Origin: Delphinus delphis
Lineage: Eukaryota; Chordata; Mammalia; Artiodactyla; Delphinidae
Assembly (NCBI RefSeq): GCF_949987515.2
Contig: NC_082700.1
Coordinates: forward strand, 35,985,380-36,049,379
Direction: 5' to 3'
Length of the DNA: 64,000 nucleotides
The translations under genes were made by a program, and so were the position numbers. How positions within the stretch are numbered: the first letter of the stretch is position 1; every line of letters begins with the position of its first letter. Positions 12,011 through 24,251 of this stretch are shown one piece after another. The notes under the pieces are model-generated. The model made no database searches. It was not told the DNA's origin and worked only from the letters and a program-made list of their open reading frames with translations.

Positions 12011-14600
12011 TACAGCCCTGACCAATACTGTATAAATGAAGGTAAAAAGGGAAAGAATTTAAATGTAGTCCAAATGCTGTATTTTTCTCCTAGGAATTTA
12101 AAGTGTTAATTAGTAGTGTCAAAAATTTTATCAGCATTCAAAATTTGTGATTTTCAGAGTGATTACTATTTGGGGGGGGATTAATTAGCTTCCTCCACCC
12201 TTTATCCTAACATTGTAATTTCACTGTGTGTCTGTGGAATTTACATTGAGCATGTACTCCTTTATAAATTCTTTGAGGGAAACTTTGGGACTAGAATATT
12301 CAGAAATAATGTATTTTACAAATTTTCCAACTTTATGAAAATATATATTTTTGCTTTTGATACAATTTAGTAATGCTTTAAAATTTCACAAGTAATGGCA
12401 TATTCTCAGAAGAGCCAATCAATTAAAATTGGTTTACAAGTAAACATGTTTTTATTTTGTAAATTAATAGCCACTTATCAAAACAAGGTATGAAAATATC
12501 TCTCAGTATTCTAAGTTATGGGGGCACAGGGATAAAAAGAAGCAGTGCATGAAATAAGGGGAACACAGAAAGTTATATAAGAAAGAACTGGAAATAAAAC
12601 TAAACATAAAAGTGATATGATCATATTTGTGTTAGAAAAAATATTTGCTTCTCTACTGAAACAAAATCCTGAAACTTACAAGTTTCAGACAAAATTCAGT
12701 TTGGCCAAATATAAAACTTTTGCTGTTAGTATAATATATAAAAGAATATAAGGGCAGGTACCACACTTAGAGGTCTGAAAGTGAGAGTAGCAAAGAAGAA
12801 ATAATTTTATCTCTCAAGAATTTTCTTTCAACACTAGGCAATTGACTGTGTAGCAAATATTGTTTCCTTATATTGGCTGAAAGTATAATTTGAAATACAT
12901 GTCTTTAGCCCTTTACTTTTATTGGTGAAAAAGTAGGATACAGTCACAAATTTTTTGCTGTAAAAATATTGAAGAAAATGTATGTATATACATATAAGTG
13001 TAATATATATTATATAAATGTATATAATGTGTAAATATCTCATAGATATATTTAAAATATATTAAAATTAAAAGTATAATTTCATAAAAGGAACAATGAT
13101 TTTACATTCTAGAGTAAAAAACAAGAGTAATAGTATAGAACTTTTATGTTTAAAAGTGATCATGTAAAGAGATAAATAAAATATAAGTATATAAAAAATT
13201 AGAATAAAAATCAGTTTCAGGGAAAATGTTTTACTTATATTAATATTTAATATTGTATAATGGTTCCAATTTATTATAGAATAATGACAATGAATTTAAA
13301 AGTAATGCAAATATTATTTACTGAATACTTATATTGATATTATTATTGTATATTTTTCACTTAATATTTATAAATTTTGGCTTATGGATAATATTTATAT
13401 TTGTATATGCATAATAATCTAGCATTTAAATAAATCTATACTTTTTGTAACTTTGTGATTTCAAAGATTTAATAAAATGACTTTTTTCTTCCTCACCTGA
13501 ATTTGGAAATAATTGGAATAGGGTAAAGAAAATTAAAAATAAAGTAATTAGCTTTATCAAAGATACAGTCTATTAGAAAATATAATCTTAGATCACAGAC
13601 CAAAAAGCCTCACTGGTAAGTTTTGCCCCTCCTTTCTCAGTTTTAGTTTAGAATAGCCCATCTATGAGAAATAGTGTGTCTTTGTTACATAACATGTACA
13701 CAGGTTTGTATTTCTGTGGTGATTATGCTGCTGGTGATGTGTGGTAGATTGGTGGGACAGAAGAGTTAGTCACAGAGATATTTCATATGTGGGTGTTATG
13801 GAAATCTGATAAAGCTCAACTAAAATACCCTGTATGAAGGTTTAACTAAATTACTGATTTGTTGAATATGAAGTTAATTAGAGATACAAGCTAGAAAATT
13901 TAGCAATTATTTTGCTTAGCTAAAATAAATACATAAGGCAAAGAAAATCCATCTTAGTTCTGGTGATTTGTAATTTTCATGGTTTATCTCACTAACTACT
14001 TACAATCCAAATGCCTACTTTTTTGAGATTACAAATCAGTATTTAGACATAACCAGGAATAGTGTGTATGGCACATACAATCAAAGGTTAAAATATAGTG
14101 CATTATGATTGGGAATTTTTTTTACCCAACAGTAGGATATAACATATAAATATTTTAATAATTTTTAAAGGTTCATTTCTACTTTTTTGAAAACTAATGC
14201 ATAAGGGACAACAACAATGTCACTATACATGCTTTGGAGTCCAGAAAACCATTTTGTGTTAAAAAGCAGCAGGATCTTTGAAGAATTCGAGCTAAAACAG
14301 AAGCAGAAAAAAATCATCAGCATCAGAACTATGAATTATTCACAGGTAATTCAATCACTGAAATGGAGGTTCCCAAGTTGGTGTTAATAAAAGAGAACAT
14401 TATTAAAAGATAAGAGTTACTAAAGGATGACAAGCTTGGTAGGTCACTGAATAAGGTTCTTTACAGGTATGGACTGTAAAAGTGTCTCATTACCGAATAA
14501 TTGTGTGCCTGTTAACTTTACTTTTGGAACTTTGTGTTTATACTCTTTCTTACTTTGGGAGAAGTAGGAGTTATTTTGTAAACATTTACTTCAAATTTTG
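12011..14600. other. Unassigned AT-rich sequence
   Basis: About 2.6 kb with no recognised repeat or coding signal. It includes a G run at 12173-12180, TATA-rich stretches around 12,975-13,060 and 13,160-13,440, and otherwise ordinary AT-rich text. Minus-strand frame 12834-13043 is low-complexity. Confidence 0.4.
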
Positions 14601-14615
14601 TTATCCAAATACTTC

Positions 14616-15024
14616 CTTTTTTAGAGAAGTATAGTTGATTTACAATATTGCATTAATTTCTGCTGTATAGCAGAGTGATTCATTTAAACATATATATACA
14701 TTCTTTTTAATATTCTTTTCCATTATGGTTTATCACAGTATATTGAAAAAATTCCCTGTGCTATACACTAGGACCTTGTTGTTTATCCATTCTATATATA
14801 ATAGTTTGCATTTACTAACCCCGAACTCCCAATCCATCCCTCCCCTCCCCCCTCCACCTTGGCAACCACAAGTCTGTTCTCTATGTCTGTGACTCTGTTT
14901 TTGTTTCATAGATAGGTTCATGTGTGTCATATTTTAGATTCTACACATGAAGTGATATCATATTGTATTTGTCTTTCTCTTTCTGATTTGTTTCATTTAG
15001 TATGATAATTTCTAGGTCCATCCA
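14616..15024 (-). mobile_element. Short 5'-truncated L1 3' end with perfect TSD
   Basis: It carries only the L1 3' UTR read backward ('agaagtatagttgatttac', 'ctgtgctatacactaggacc', 'caaccacaagtctgttctct') and stops at 'ctaggtccatcca'. A perfect 15-base target duplication, ttatccaaatacttc, occurs at 14601-14615 and 15025-15039, so both boundaries are exact. Confidence 0.95.
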
Positions 15025-15039
15025 TTATCCAAATACTTC

Positions 15040-16130
15040 TTGAGAATTAGACTCACAATTTAGCTGTCAGCTCCACATAAAAATGTTATACAAAACAAGA
15101 AGTCAGTACTAAAATATAGATTTTCTGTGTGAAAAATAAGAGTTTATCATCTTTGTCCACGTTCACACCCCTGTTCCTAAAACTGCTCATTTTCCTGAAT
15201 ATTTATCTTGGTAACAGGATACATAAATGATTAGTTATCCAAGACATGACTCTCATTCTTTAAATATTCCTTCTTTTAGCATCCTCAGTTACAAATGATC
15301 ACCATTCCTAAATAATTATTTATCCAAAACCTCTCGAATTAAGTGACTTAGCTCCATTCTTATCACTCATCAGATTTCACATAGGTAAGTAGCAAATAAA
15401 GCAAGGTAAAAGCTATTTTACAGCCATAGGCTATGTTTGTACATGCATATTGTAAACTCTACAAGACCATCCATTTACAAATTACTTGTTTAATTTATAA
15501 CTCCACATACACTATTTGAGGCCCACTAAATTAGATATAGATATATTGATAGACATACACATTACAGATATAAATATTTGGATATATTTAGTCATTAATT
15601 ATCAATCCCTGAAACTCTATTGTAACTCATGCATCCTGGTTTCTGACAAAATCATCCTTTTGCCTCAAAACCAATCCATGTAACAATAGGACAGGTAAAT
15701 ATATGTATTTATAAATATACTTATATTTATATATAAATGTGTATATAAATGCATCTGTAACGTTTTAGTAATATAAATAATTTGTTTAAATTTCCTTGCA
15801 AGAACTAATGATCATCTTCAGTGATTTTGCAACCTTATTTCAACAATCCAATGTTCTTAATATTTAAAAATTAATATAATTTCTTAAACACCAGGTCTTA
15901 TTACTCTGTGTAATATTCTCTCTTCTATTATAGGGGGACTATATTCATATTACTTCACTTGTAGTCATTATGAGAAAATTAGTATGTTTGTAGCACATAT
16001 GATATCTATGCTATCATATCTCTAAATCTGAGAACAAAATGAAAGCTAGAAATCATGTCATCCAAATTAATTTTTTATACATGAAATCCTTTTCATTATC
16101 TCTAACAAATATGATCCCATTGGCCTTAAA
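15040..16130. other. Unassigned sequence
   Basis: AT-rich sequence of about 1.1 kb, with a short ATAT/TATA block around 15,700-15,760. No gene or repeat was recognised. Confidence 0.4.
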
Positions 16131-16136
16131 TGGTTG

Positions 16137-16372
16137 TGTAGTAGAAAGAACACACACTTTAGAATCAATTCATCTGTGCTTCAATCTTGGATCTTTCACT
16201 TATTGGCTGGTTTTCTCAGACAATTTATTCATCCTCTTTCTTTCTGAGATTCCTCATTCATATGGAGATAATAGTCTCCAAATTATAGGACTGTATGGGT
16301 ATTAAATGAGATAATACGGATAAAGTCCTTGTACTACTCCTAGGGTTCAGCCACTGTTGCCTCTCTTCTTTT
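16137..16372 (+). mobile_element. MIR SINE
   Basis: The order of MIR landmarks is intact though diverged: 'gtagtagaaagaacacacac', 'ctttagaatca', 'cacttattggctggttttct' (MIR core), 'tgagattcctcattcatatg', 'ggagataatagt', 'attaaatgagataatacgga'. This is an old mammal-wide element. The frame 16039-16305 crosses it and is not a gene. Confidence 0.82.
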
Positions 16373-16809
16373 CCCAACAATACATGAATGATTGGAAAAT
16401 CTCCATCTACACATACCAATAATGTGTTCAAATTCTATATTGATAATTACAGTGTAGTTACTTTCACTGACTTATGTTTTGCTTTCCTTGGATCATTAGT
16501 TAATACGTATATGGCTTTTATTGGAGTTAAATTGTTTCCTTCTCACCGCTGTCCCACCACACTCAAATGTCTACTTTTGATTAAAAGGGCTGTTTAGTAT
16601 GCAATGTAATACCATTATACTATTGTACAAATGATAGACAAAAAATAAAATAAATTTGCTTTCTTATATATAAAATATTTTCATTAGACTAGATGATACT
16701 TTTTAAATAAATGAAGTTTTAAATCAATTGAATGCAAACATCACAAAGGGTTTGAGAAGTTTAGATTGTTATGCATCATTTAAAATATATATTTATTTTA
16801 TATATAAAA
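16373..16809. other. Unassigned sequence
   Basis: AT-rich, no repeat or gene recognised. Confidence 0.35.
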
Positions 16810-16819
16810 TACAGATATT

Positions 16820-17131
16820 CCATTTAATCTTTATCCAGTTCCCACTGGGTAGCACAGTAGCATCTTGCAAAACTATAGTTAAATATCACAATCAGGTTAT
16901 TGGCATGGATAAGGTCAACAAACAGAACAATTTCAGCACCATAAAAATCTACTGTGTTACCTTTTTATAGCCCTTCTACTTTACACCCCCTCCATTACTG
17001 ACACCTGGTAATCTATTCTGCATTTGTATATTATTATTTTTTCAATAATATATAAATGCAATCATATAGTATGCAACCTTTTAGGATTGGCATTTTTTTT
17101 TGACTCAGTCTAACCTCCTAAAGATTCATCT
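16820..17131 (-). mobile_element. Outer old L1 (L1M-type), segment 1 of 3
   Basis: The plus strand reads an old L1 backward: 'caaaactatagttaaatatc', 'acagaacaatttcagcacc', 'gttaccttttta', 'acacctggtaatctattctg', 'gcaatcatatagtatgcaac', 'aagattcatctaagt'. The next expected text ('tgtatca...gttcattcctttttattgctgag') appears only at 19,815, after an inserted L1. This is therefore the 3' UTR part of the outermost element of a nest. Confidence 0.7.
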
Positions 17132-17659
17132 AAGTGTTTTATTTTTTAATTAAAAATATTTTTATTAAGACTTTATTATTTAGAGTTTAAGGTTCATAGC
17201 AAAATTGAAAGGAAGATACAGAGATTTCTCATGTACCCCTGCCCTCACACATTATCAACATCCTTCATCAGAGTGATACATTTGTTAAAACTGATGAATC
17301 TACATTAACATATCATAATTACCTGAAGTCCATAGTTTATATTAGAGTTCACTCTTGATTTTGTTTATTCAATGCGTTTCACCAAATGTATGTATAATGA
17401 TATATATCCATCGTTATGGTATCATACAGAGTATTTCACTGCTCTAAAAATCCTCTGTACTCTGCCTATTTGTTCTACCACTCTTGCTCCTCGGGGAAAC
17501 ACCATTTTTTTGTTTGTTTGTTTGTTTTCATAGTTTTGCCTTTTCCATAATGTCATATAGTTGGAATAATACAGTATGTAGCCATTCCGCTGGGCTTCTT
17601 TCACTTAATAACATGCATTAAATGTTCTTCCAGGTTTTTCTATGGCTTGATGGCTCATT

Positions 17660-17759
17660 TCTTTTTTTTCTTAGCTTTTTAAATTTTTTAAATTAAAAAA
17701 ATTTGTTTTATGAGAGTGTAGTTGATTTACAATGGGGTGTGTGTTTGTACATATATATA

Positions 17760-17811
<52 letters not shown>

Positions 17812-17850
17812 TATACAGTCTTTTTTAGATTCTTTTCCCTTTTTTTTTAG
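17660..17850 (-). mobile_element. Short young L1 3' fragment with TG/TA expansion
   Basis: Between 'ggctcatttc' and 'agagctgaatagc', which are adjacent in intact L1M, sits a T-rich tail, 'gagtgtagttgatttacaat' (cetartiodactyl L1 3' UTR), a (TG)n(TA)n run and 'ttttttagattcttttccc'. T runs on both sides are consistent with a short duplicated target. Confidence 0.72.
17749..17816. repeat. Compound (TG)n(TA)n microsatellite in L1 3' UTR
   Basis: Alternating TG then TA units for about 65 bases at the position where L1 3' UTRs normally carry 'gttatacatatata'. The minus-strand frame containing poly-Ile/Tyr text here is only this repeat. Confidence 0.9.
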
Positions 17851-19805
17851 AGCTGAATAGCATGCCTTTGTTTGGATGTACCACACTTTATATCTCCACT
17901 CACTTACTGAAAGACATTTTGATTGCTTCCAAGATTTGCAATGATGAAAAAAGGTGCTATAATCATCTGGGTGCAGATTTTTGTGTGGACATATGTTTTC
18001 AGCTTCTTTGTGCAAATATCAAGGAGAACAATTGCTAGATTTTATGAAAAAGAGTATGTTTAGTTTTGTAAGAAACTAACAAATTGTCCCCTAAAGTTGC
18101 TATACCATTCTGCATATCACCAGCAATGAATGAGAAGTCTTATTGTGCCACATTATCTCTAAAATTATGTATTATCAGTGTTCCAGATTTTGGCCATTCT
18201 AATGGTTGCACAATGGTATCTCATTGTCACTTTAATTTGAATTTCCCTGATGACATATGATATGGAACATCTTTTCATATGCTTACTTACAGTCTTTATA
18301 TCATCTTCGGTGAAGTGTCTGTTAAAGTCTTTGGCTCATTTTTTAAATGGCTCTTTTGTTTTCTTATTGTTGAGTTTTAAAAGTTGTTTGTATATTTTGG
18401 ACAAGAGTCCTTTATCAGATATGTCTTTTGCAAACATTTTCTCCCAGTCTATGGCTTGTTTTCTAATTCTTTTGATACTGTCATTCACAGAAGTTTTTAA
18501 TTTTAGTGAAGTCTAGCTTATCAATTATTGCATTCATGGATTATGTCTTTGGTATTATACCTAATTGGCATCACCACACCCAAGGTCCACTATATTTTCT
18601 CCTATGCTATCTTATAAGTGTTTTTATAGTTTTGCACTTTATGTTTTGGCCTATTAGCTATTTTGAGTTAATTTTTATGAGGAGTAAAAAGTCTGTGTCT
18701 AGATTCACTTTTTTGCATTTGTATGTCCAGTTGTTCCTGCACCATTTGTTGAAGAGGCTCTTTGCTCCATTATTCTGACCTTGCTCTTTTGTTAAAGATA
18801 CGTCGACTATATTTATGAGAGTCTAGTTATGGGTTCTCTATTCTGTTCCACTGAGCTATTTGTCCATTTCTCTACCAATATCACACTGTCTTGATTACTG
18901 TAGATTTATAGCATGTCTTGAGGTCAGGTAGTGTCAGTCTTCCAACTTTGTTCTTCTCCTCCAGTATTGTGTTGGCTATTCTGGGTCTTTTACCTCTTCA
19001 TGTAAACTTTAGAATTAGTTTTTTGATATCCATAAAATAATTTCCTGAGATTTTGTTTGAGATTCATTGAATCTATAGAACAAGCTGGGAAGAACTGACA
19101 TCTTGACAATATTGAGCATTCTTACCAATGAACATGAAATATCTCTATCTCTTCAGTTCTTTGATTTCATTCATAAGAATTTTTAGTTTTCCTCCTATAG
19201 ATCTTATACATATTTTGTTAGATTTATGCCTAAGTATTTAATTTTGGGGAGTGCTAATGTAAATAGTATTATTTTTAATTTCAGATTTCACTTGTTTATT
19301 GCTGACAGATAGGAAAGAAATAGACTTTTGTATATTAACCTTGTATCTTAAAACCTTGCTATAATTGCTAAGAGGTTTTTTTTTTTTTTTGTCAATTCTT
19401 TCAGATTTTCTACATAGATGATTATATCAAATGTAAATAAAGACAGTTTTATTTCTTCTTTCCAAATCTGTGCAGCTTTAATTTCTTTTCTCGACTTATT
19501 ATGTTAGTTAGAAATTCCACTATGATGTTGAAAAGGAGTGTGAGGGGACAGGCTGGCATTGTACCTGTTCTTAGTGTGAAAGGTCTGAGTTTCTCATCAT
19601 TAAGTATTATGTTCTCTGTATATTTTATGCAGATACTCTTTGTAAAGTTGAGGATGTTCTCTTCTATTTCTAGTTTACTGAGAGTTTTGTATCATGATTG
19701 GGTTTTGGATTTTATCAAATGCTTTATCTGCATCTACTGATATGATCCTGTGATTTCTCCTTTTTAATCTGTTGATGTGATGGATTACACCAATTGAATT
19801 TTCAC

Positions 19806-20100
19806 AAGGTATTTTGTGTATCAAAAATGTATTCATTTTTATTGATGAGGAGTTATTCCTGGATATATATACCGTGGTATAGTTGTATCTTCATTTATTG
19901 AAGGACATCTAGATTGTTATTGTTATGAACATTTCTGTACAGACTTTTTATGTGAAAATGTTTTCATTTTTCTAAGATAAATGCCCAAGAGTGCAATTTC
20001 TAGGTTTTATAGTTGTTGTATGTTTAGTTTTATAACAAATTCTCAAACTGTTTTCCACAGTGTACAATTTTATTTTTGTATTCATATTCTGAGAAACACC
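19806..20100 (-). mobile_element. Outer old L1, segment 2 of 3
   Basis: The outer L1 resumes: 'gtattcatttttattgatga', 'attgaaggacatctagattg', 'aagataaatgcccaagagtg', 'atgtttagttttataacaaa', 'ctcaaactgttttccacagt'. It continues the text of 16,820-17,131 and is interrupted again at about 20,100 by a younger L1. Confidence 0.72.
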
Positions 20101-20926
20101 TGTTATTTATTTATTTTTTTACAGTAGGTCCCTTTTGGTTATCTATTTTAAATATAGCTGTGAGTACATGTCGATCCCAAACTCCCAATCTATCCTCCCC
20201 TGCACCATTCTCCCCTGGTAACTCTAAGTTCATTCTCTAAGTCTGTGAGTTTGTGAGTCTGTTTTGTAAATATTTCCATCCATGTTGCTGTAAATGGCAT
20301 TATTTCATTCTTTTCAATGGCTGAGTAATATCCCATTGCACATATGTACCACATCTTCTTTATCCATTTTTCTGTCGATGGACATTTAGGCTTCTCTCAT
20401 GTCTTGGTTATTGTAAACAGTGCTGAAATAAACATTGGGTGCATGTATCCTTTCGAACCATGATTTTCTCTGGATATATGCCCAGGAGTAGTAGTGCTGG
20501 ATCATATGTTAGCTCTATTTTAGTTTCTTCAGGAAACTCCATACTGTTCTCCATAGTGGCTGTACCAATTTACATTCCCACCAACAGTGTAGGAGGGTTC
20601 TCTCTTCTCCACACCTTCTCCAGTGTTTACTGTCTGTAGATTTTTTGATGATGGCTATTCTGACTGGTGTGAGGTGATAACTCATTGTAGTTTTGATTTG
20701 CATTTCTCTAATAATTAGCCATGTTGAGTATCTTTTGATGTGCCTCTTGGCCATCTATATGTCTTCTTTGGAGAAATGTCTATTTAGGTCTTCTGACCAT
20801 TTTTTGATTGGGTTGTTTGTTTTTTGAATATTGAGCCATGTGAGATGTTTGTAAATTTGGAGACTAATCCCTTGTCAGTCACATCATTTGCTAATATTTT
20901 CTCCCATTCTGTGGGTTGTCTTTGTA
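20101..20926 (-). mobile_element. Young cetartiodactyl L1 inside the outer L1
   Basis: Backward L1 3' UTR and ORF2 C-terminal part: 'acagtaggtcccttttggtt', 'aatggctgagtaatatccca', and the minus-strand frame 20515-20754 ([20 protein letters not shown], ...[20 protein letters not shown]) typical of the zinc-knuckle-like ORF2p C-terminus. The 3' UTR is internally shortened: the 'gattccacatataagtg' segment is missing near 20,270. Possible duplicated target 'tgtac-a/c-atttta' near 20,062 and 20,925, but ~35 bases of unexplained text lie between the left copy and the element. Confidence 0.82.
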
Positions 20927-21365
20927 CCATTTTAAAGTCCTACCAGGAAAGTGTGAGAAATCCAGCTTCTTCACATCCTTACCAGCATATGTTGTTGCCA
21001 CTATTTTTATTTTAACCATTGTTACAGGTGTATAGTGATAGCTCACTGTGATTTTAATTTATATTTCCCTAGTGGTTAATGATGTTGAACATCTTTCCAT
21101 ATAGTTGTTTGTCACCTATATATCCACTTTGGTGAAAAGTATTTTCATATATTTTCCTTTTTTATTCAATAGATTGTTGAATTGTTTTTACTATTAAGTT
21201 TTGAGATTTTTTTTTTCACATTTTTCCAGATACTAGTCATTTGTCATGTATATGGTTTCCCAGTGTATCACTTTTTTATTTTTCCTGTTGATGTCCAATA
21301 ATCATAGCACCGTTTGCTGAAAATATTATCCTTCCTCCATTGAATTGGCAGCATTTTATTTTAAG
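20927..21365 (-). mobile_element. Outer old L1, segment 3 of 3
   Basis: The outer L1 resumes with 'tgtaccattttaaagtccta', 'ccagcttcttcacatcctta', 'aatgatgttgaacatctttc', 'attgttgaattgtttttact', 'ccagatactagtcatttgtc', then a shortened end 'caccgtttgctgaaaatatt' at about 21,320, indicating an internal deletion before the right boundary. Confidence 0.72.
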
Positions 21366-22265
21366 TGATTTTGAATTTTTTAAATGTAGTAACGATCAAT
21401 TTTTAAAAATAAAGAAATAGATTCAGCATAGTTACTCAAATATTTTTGATAATGAAAACTCTGGAGTTTCTCTTTTAACTTGTAAATTCCTAGGCTCCAG
21501 GCAAAGAATCACATAATCAGAGTTTTCATCTGGGAAGGTGACTGTTTAATAAGCATCCCAAGGTATTGTTATTATAAAAATATGGATTTTTTTTCAAATT
21601 GTCAAAGACATATTCTTTCAATAAAAAGTAAGAAAAGTGATTAGAGAACATTTATTTTATGTTCTATACGTATGTAAATTATGTTATATAAGTTTGGCAA
21701 TGCTCTCTGACCATAAATTTATACCTAAATATTTAAGCAAGAATATATTACAAATAAGTTTTAAAACTGCAAAAAAAAAGGTACAATAATAAAATCAGAA
21801 GGTTAAAACAACATAGTAACATATTTGTAGCAAACTGAAAATATAAAATAATATAAAAATGAAATAAAATGTCTTCTTTTCTAAAGCTCAATTCACCTAC
21901 AGTGAAATTTTGTGAACGATGGTATTTTAGTTAATGTAAAATATGTAATATATATATGAATAAGCCATGTGACATAGTACATATCATATATTATATGCTT
22001 ATTATCATGACTTTCTAGTCAATAACAGATATGGTAATCTACCTAAAAAGATGGTAAAATATAATGTAATTTCAGAAAGAATAAAAGTGAAAAAATATTA
22101 ATAATTCTGCTTCTGCAAAATATAAAAGAGGGTACAGTTTTGCATCATAAATGCATGGATCTACAATTTGTTCTTTCAAGTGCATCATTGAGTTAGTTAA
22201 GGGGTTGCTGTACCTAATAAAACTTGGTATCTCATTAATTTAACAAATATTTATTTATCCCTTAG
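21366..22265. other. Unassigned AT-rich sequence
   Basis: About 900 bases of very AT-rich DNA; no repeat or gene recognised. Confidence 0.4.
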
Positions 22266-22600
22266 GTAGAATACAAATAGTGGTGGTGTGAGAGTGGTGG
22301 GTTTAGTCTAACAGAGATTCTGTCATCTTCAATCTAGTGCTGCCCACATCTCCCTTGTGATTAACAAGTCTCCAGCAACTGGAGAAAAAGAAGCTTTTAG
22401 TTGTCATTCCTGAAATTGGTGGATGAATTTTGCCTACAGCCATTGGCTATGTCTCTGTCACATTTCCACCTTTAAGTTCAAGGCACATTGAGAAATGGAA
22501 CCTAGCTCTGAGTTCAGAAGGAAAGTGATCTGAATTTTGTCAACAGATAACTGGTTTCTGTTATATTTGAATAAGTATGACTTTAATGGATGTTAATAAT
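22266..22600. mobile_element. Probable ancient LTR fragment
   Basis: Text such as 'cctacagccattggctatgt', 'gagaaatggaacctagctct' and 'gttcagaaggaaagtgatct' resembles a mammal-wide LTR of the MaLR/ERVL kind ('cccacagccattggccaag... gggaaatgtagtctagctgtgt'). Family and ends were not determined. Confidence 0.4.
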
Positions 22601-22623
22601 TTGGCTCTAAGGCTTTGTGAGTA

Positions 22624-23092
22624 CAGTAAGTCCCCTACAAACAAAGCTTCAAGTTGCAAACTTTCAAAGATGCAAACGTGCGTTCACATGTCCAATCACG
22701 TAAGTTAGTTCATGTGTTTAGCATACATTTTCACATGCATGCATCCTCTACAAGTGGTGTGTTTTGTGTATTTACTATATAGAGTACAGTTATAAAGTAT
22801 TTCTATTTCAAGCCCAGGATGTCTGGAAGCAAGCGTAAAAGCAGCGGTGATGTAACTGGTACTACTGTACTTTTCAAGGTACTGTACTGTAAGATTTAAA
22901 ATGTTTCCTTTATTTTTTTTGTTTATTTTTATGTATTATTTGTGTGAAAAGTATTATAAATCGATTACACTACAGTACTATATAGCCGATTGTGTTAGTT
23001 GGGTACCTAGGCTAACTTTGTTGGACTTATGAACAAATTGGACTTATGAACGTGCTCTCAGAATGACTCCTTCATATGTAGGGGATTTACTG
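22624..23092 (+). mobile_element. Short Tigger/pogo-type DNA transposon with transposase-start remnant
   Basis: The ends are inverted repeats: cagtaagtcccctacaaa at 22624 and, as reverse complement, cagtaaatcccctacata at 23092. They are flanked by TA (22622-22623, 23093-23094), the target duplication of Tc1/mariner/pogo elements. The second part of each end also pairs ('cttatgaacgtgctctca' near the right end). At 22819 a plus-strand ATG opens MSGSKRKSSGDVTGT, the typical basic start of a Tigger-type transposase, and then the sequence goes directly into the 3' part. So it is a 469-bp internally deleted, non-autonomous derivative. Subfamily not assigned. Confidence 0.85.
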
Positions 23093-23094
23093 TA

Positions 23095-23486
23095 TTTAAA
23101 TTTACATTAAAAGGAGGAAGTTTTCTCTCTGAATCACATTTAAAGAATCAAATCCATTTTAGTAATAAAACTAGTAATGAAATTATAGAAAAATCTACTC
23201 TCTAAAGAATGTTAAAGAGACTAGATTCTTTTTGTATGACTGAATTTTCTATTTTAGAAATTCTGAAATTTATGGAAGCTCTTCCTAAAGAAAAAAAAAA
23301 GGCTTTATAAATAGATACATAGATTTATCCTGAAATTTATTCCCATTTTGATGGTATATGAGTTTAAAATTTCTCTCCTAGAAATTGTGTGATGCAACCT
23401 ACTTATGTTATATGTCAGAAGGTTGAAGTTTAAATGAAAAACCAACTACACATTGGCGAGAGAAAAGCAAACACAGTATCTATAAC
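23095..23486. other. Unassigned sequence
   Basis: AT-rich, with an A run at 23289-23301. No repeat or gene recognised. Confidence 0.4.
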
Positions 23487-23488
23487 CC

Positions 23489-23650
23489 ACTTCCCTGGAG
23501 TTGCAGTGGTTAAGAATCCACCTGCCAAAGCAAGGGACACAGGTCTGAGCCCTGGCCCAGAAGATCCCACATGCCGCAGAATAACTAAGCCCATGCACCA
23601 CAACTAATGAGCCTGCACTCTAGAGCCCAAGAGCCACAACTACTAAGTTC
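23489..23650 (+). mobile_element. CHR-type SINE, 3'-truncated
   Basis: It has the head 'acttccctggagttgcagtg', 'gagccctggcccagaagatc' and one or two 'ccacaactactaag'-type units, then stops at about 23,650 without the body and A-tail of the long form. I see no target duplication. Confidence 0.82.
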
Positions 23651-24250
23651 TTGCTTAGTCTTGTTCTTTCCACTGCTTCACATTATCCCATGATATGAAT
23701 GTTATCTTGTTCTGAACCATAGTTAATGCCAAAATGACACAGCAAGTTGAACATATTTACTGTAGCACATAAAACGTAAAAGACCCATGAGTGTTAAATT
23801 TAAGTTATTTTCCAACATAAATATGTTTTTATCAGTTACTTTTAATCACTTATTTGAAAGTATTCCTTCCAGAAACTGAGTATAACAGGTATGGCCTATT
23901 ACACAGAGTATAATTGAACACTCTTACATGCTGAATGCACAAATTCAACATTTTATAATCATTCATGCTCATTGTTTGTGGAATGAAATGTCAGTGCATT
24001 AAATTAATTTCCTCTATTACAATTGCCTGTTATACTTAGCGTATGCCAGGATTTGTTGAGCTTGAAAGTTATTTAATGAGTTATTATTTTTCTTCCTTAA
24101 CTTTACCATAAAGAATATAATTGTCTTCTCAGCATTCTACTTAATAAAGCACTATAAATTAAACTTATTCAGAGAATTAAATTTCTGCAAATTATCTTAG
24201 AATGCAACAAATGGACATTTTCGGAGAGAGGAGAGAGAACCCATGTCTAG
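23651..24250. other. Unassigned sequence
   Basis: About 600 bases, AT-rich, nothing recognised. Confidence 0.4.
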
Positions 24251-24251
24251 A

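Larger units (their letters stand above)
17132..19805 (-). mobile_element. Middle L1 (L1MA/L1M-type), 3' UTR and ORF2 part
   Basis: The plus strand reads, backward, an L1 that matches the L1M consensus closely: 'agcaaaattgaaaggaagat', 'tgtcatatagttggaataat', 'gtttttgtgtggaca'-like text, 'attgttgagttttaaaagtt', 'ttatcagatatgtcttttgc', 'gtccagttgttcctgcacca', 'accttgtatcttaaaacctt'. It ends at about 19,800 within ORF2. It is inserted in the outer L1 and is itself split by a short L1 piece near 17,660-17,850. Frames are broken throughout. Confidence 0.82.
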
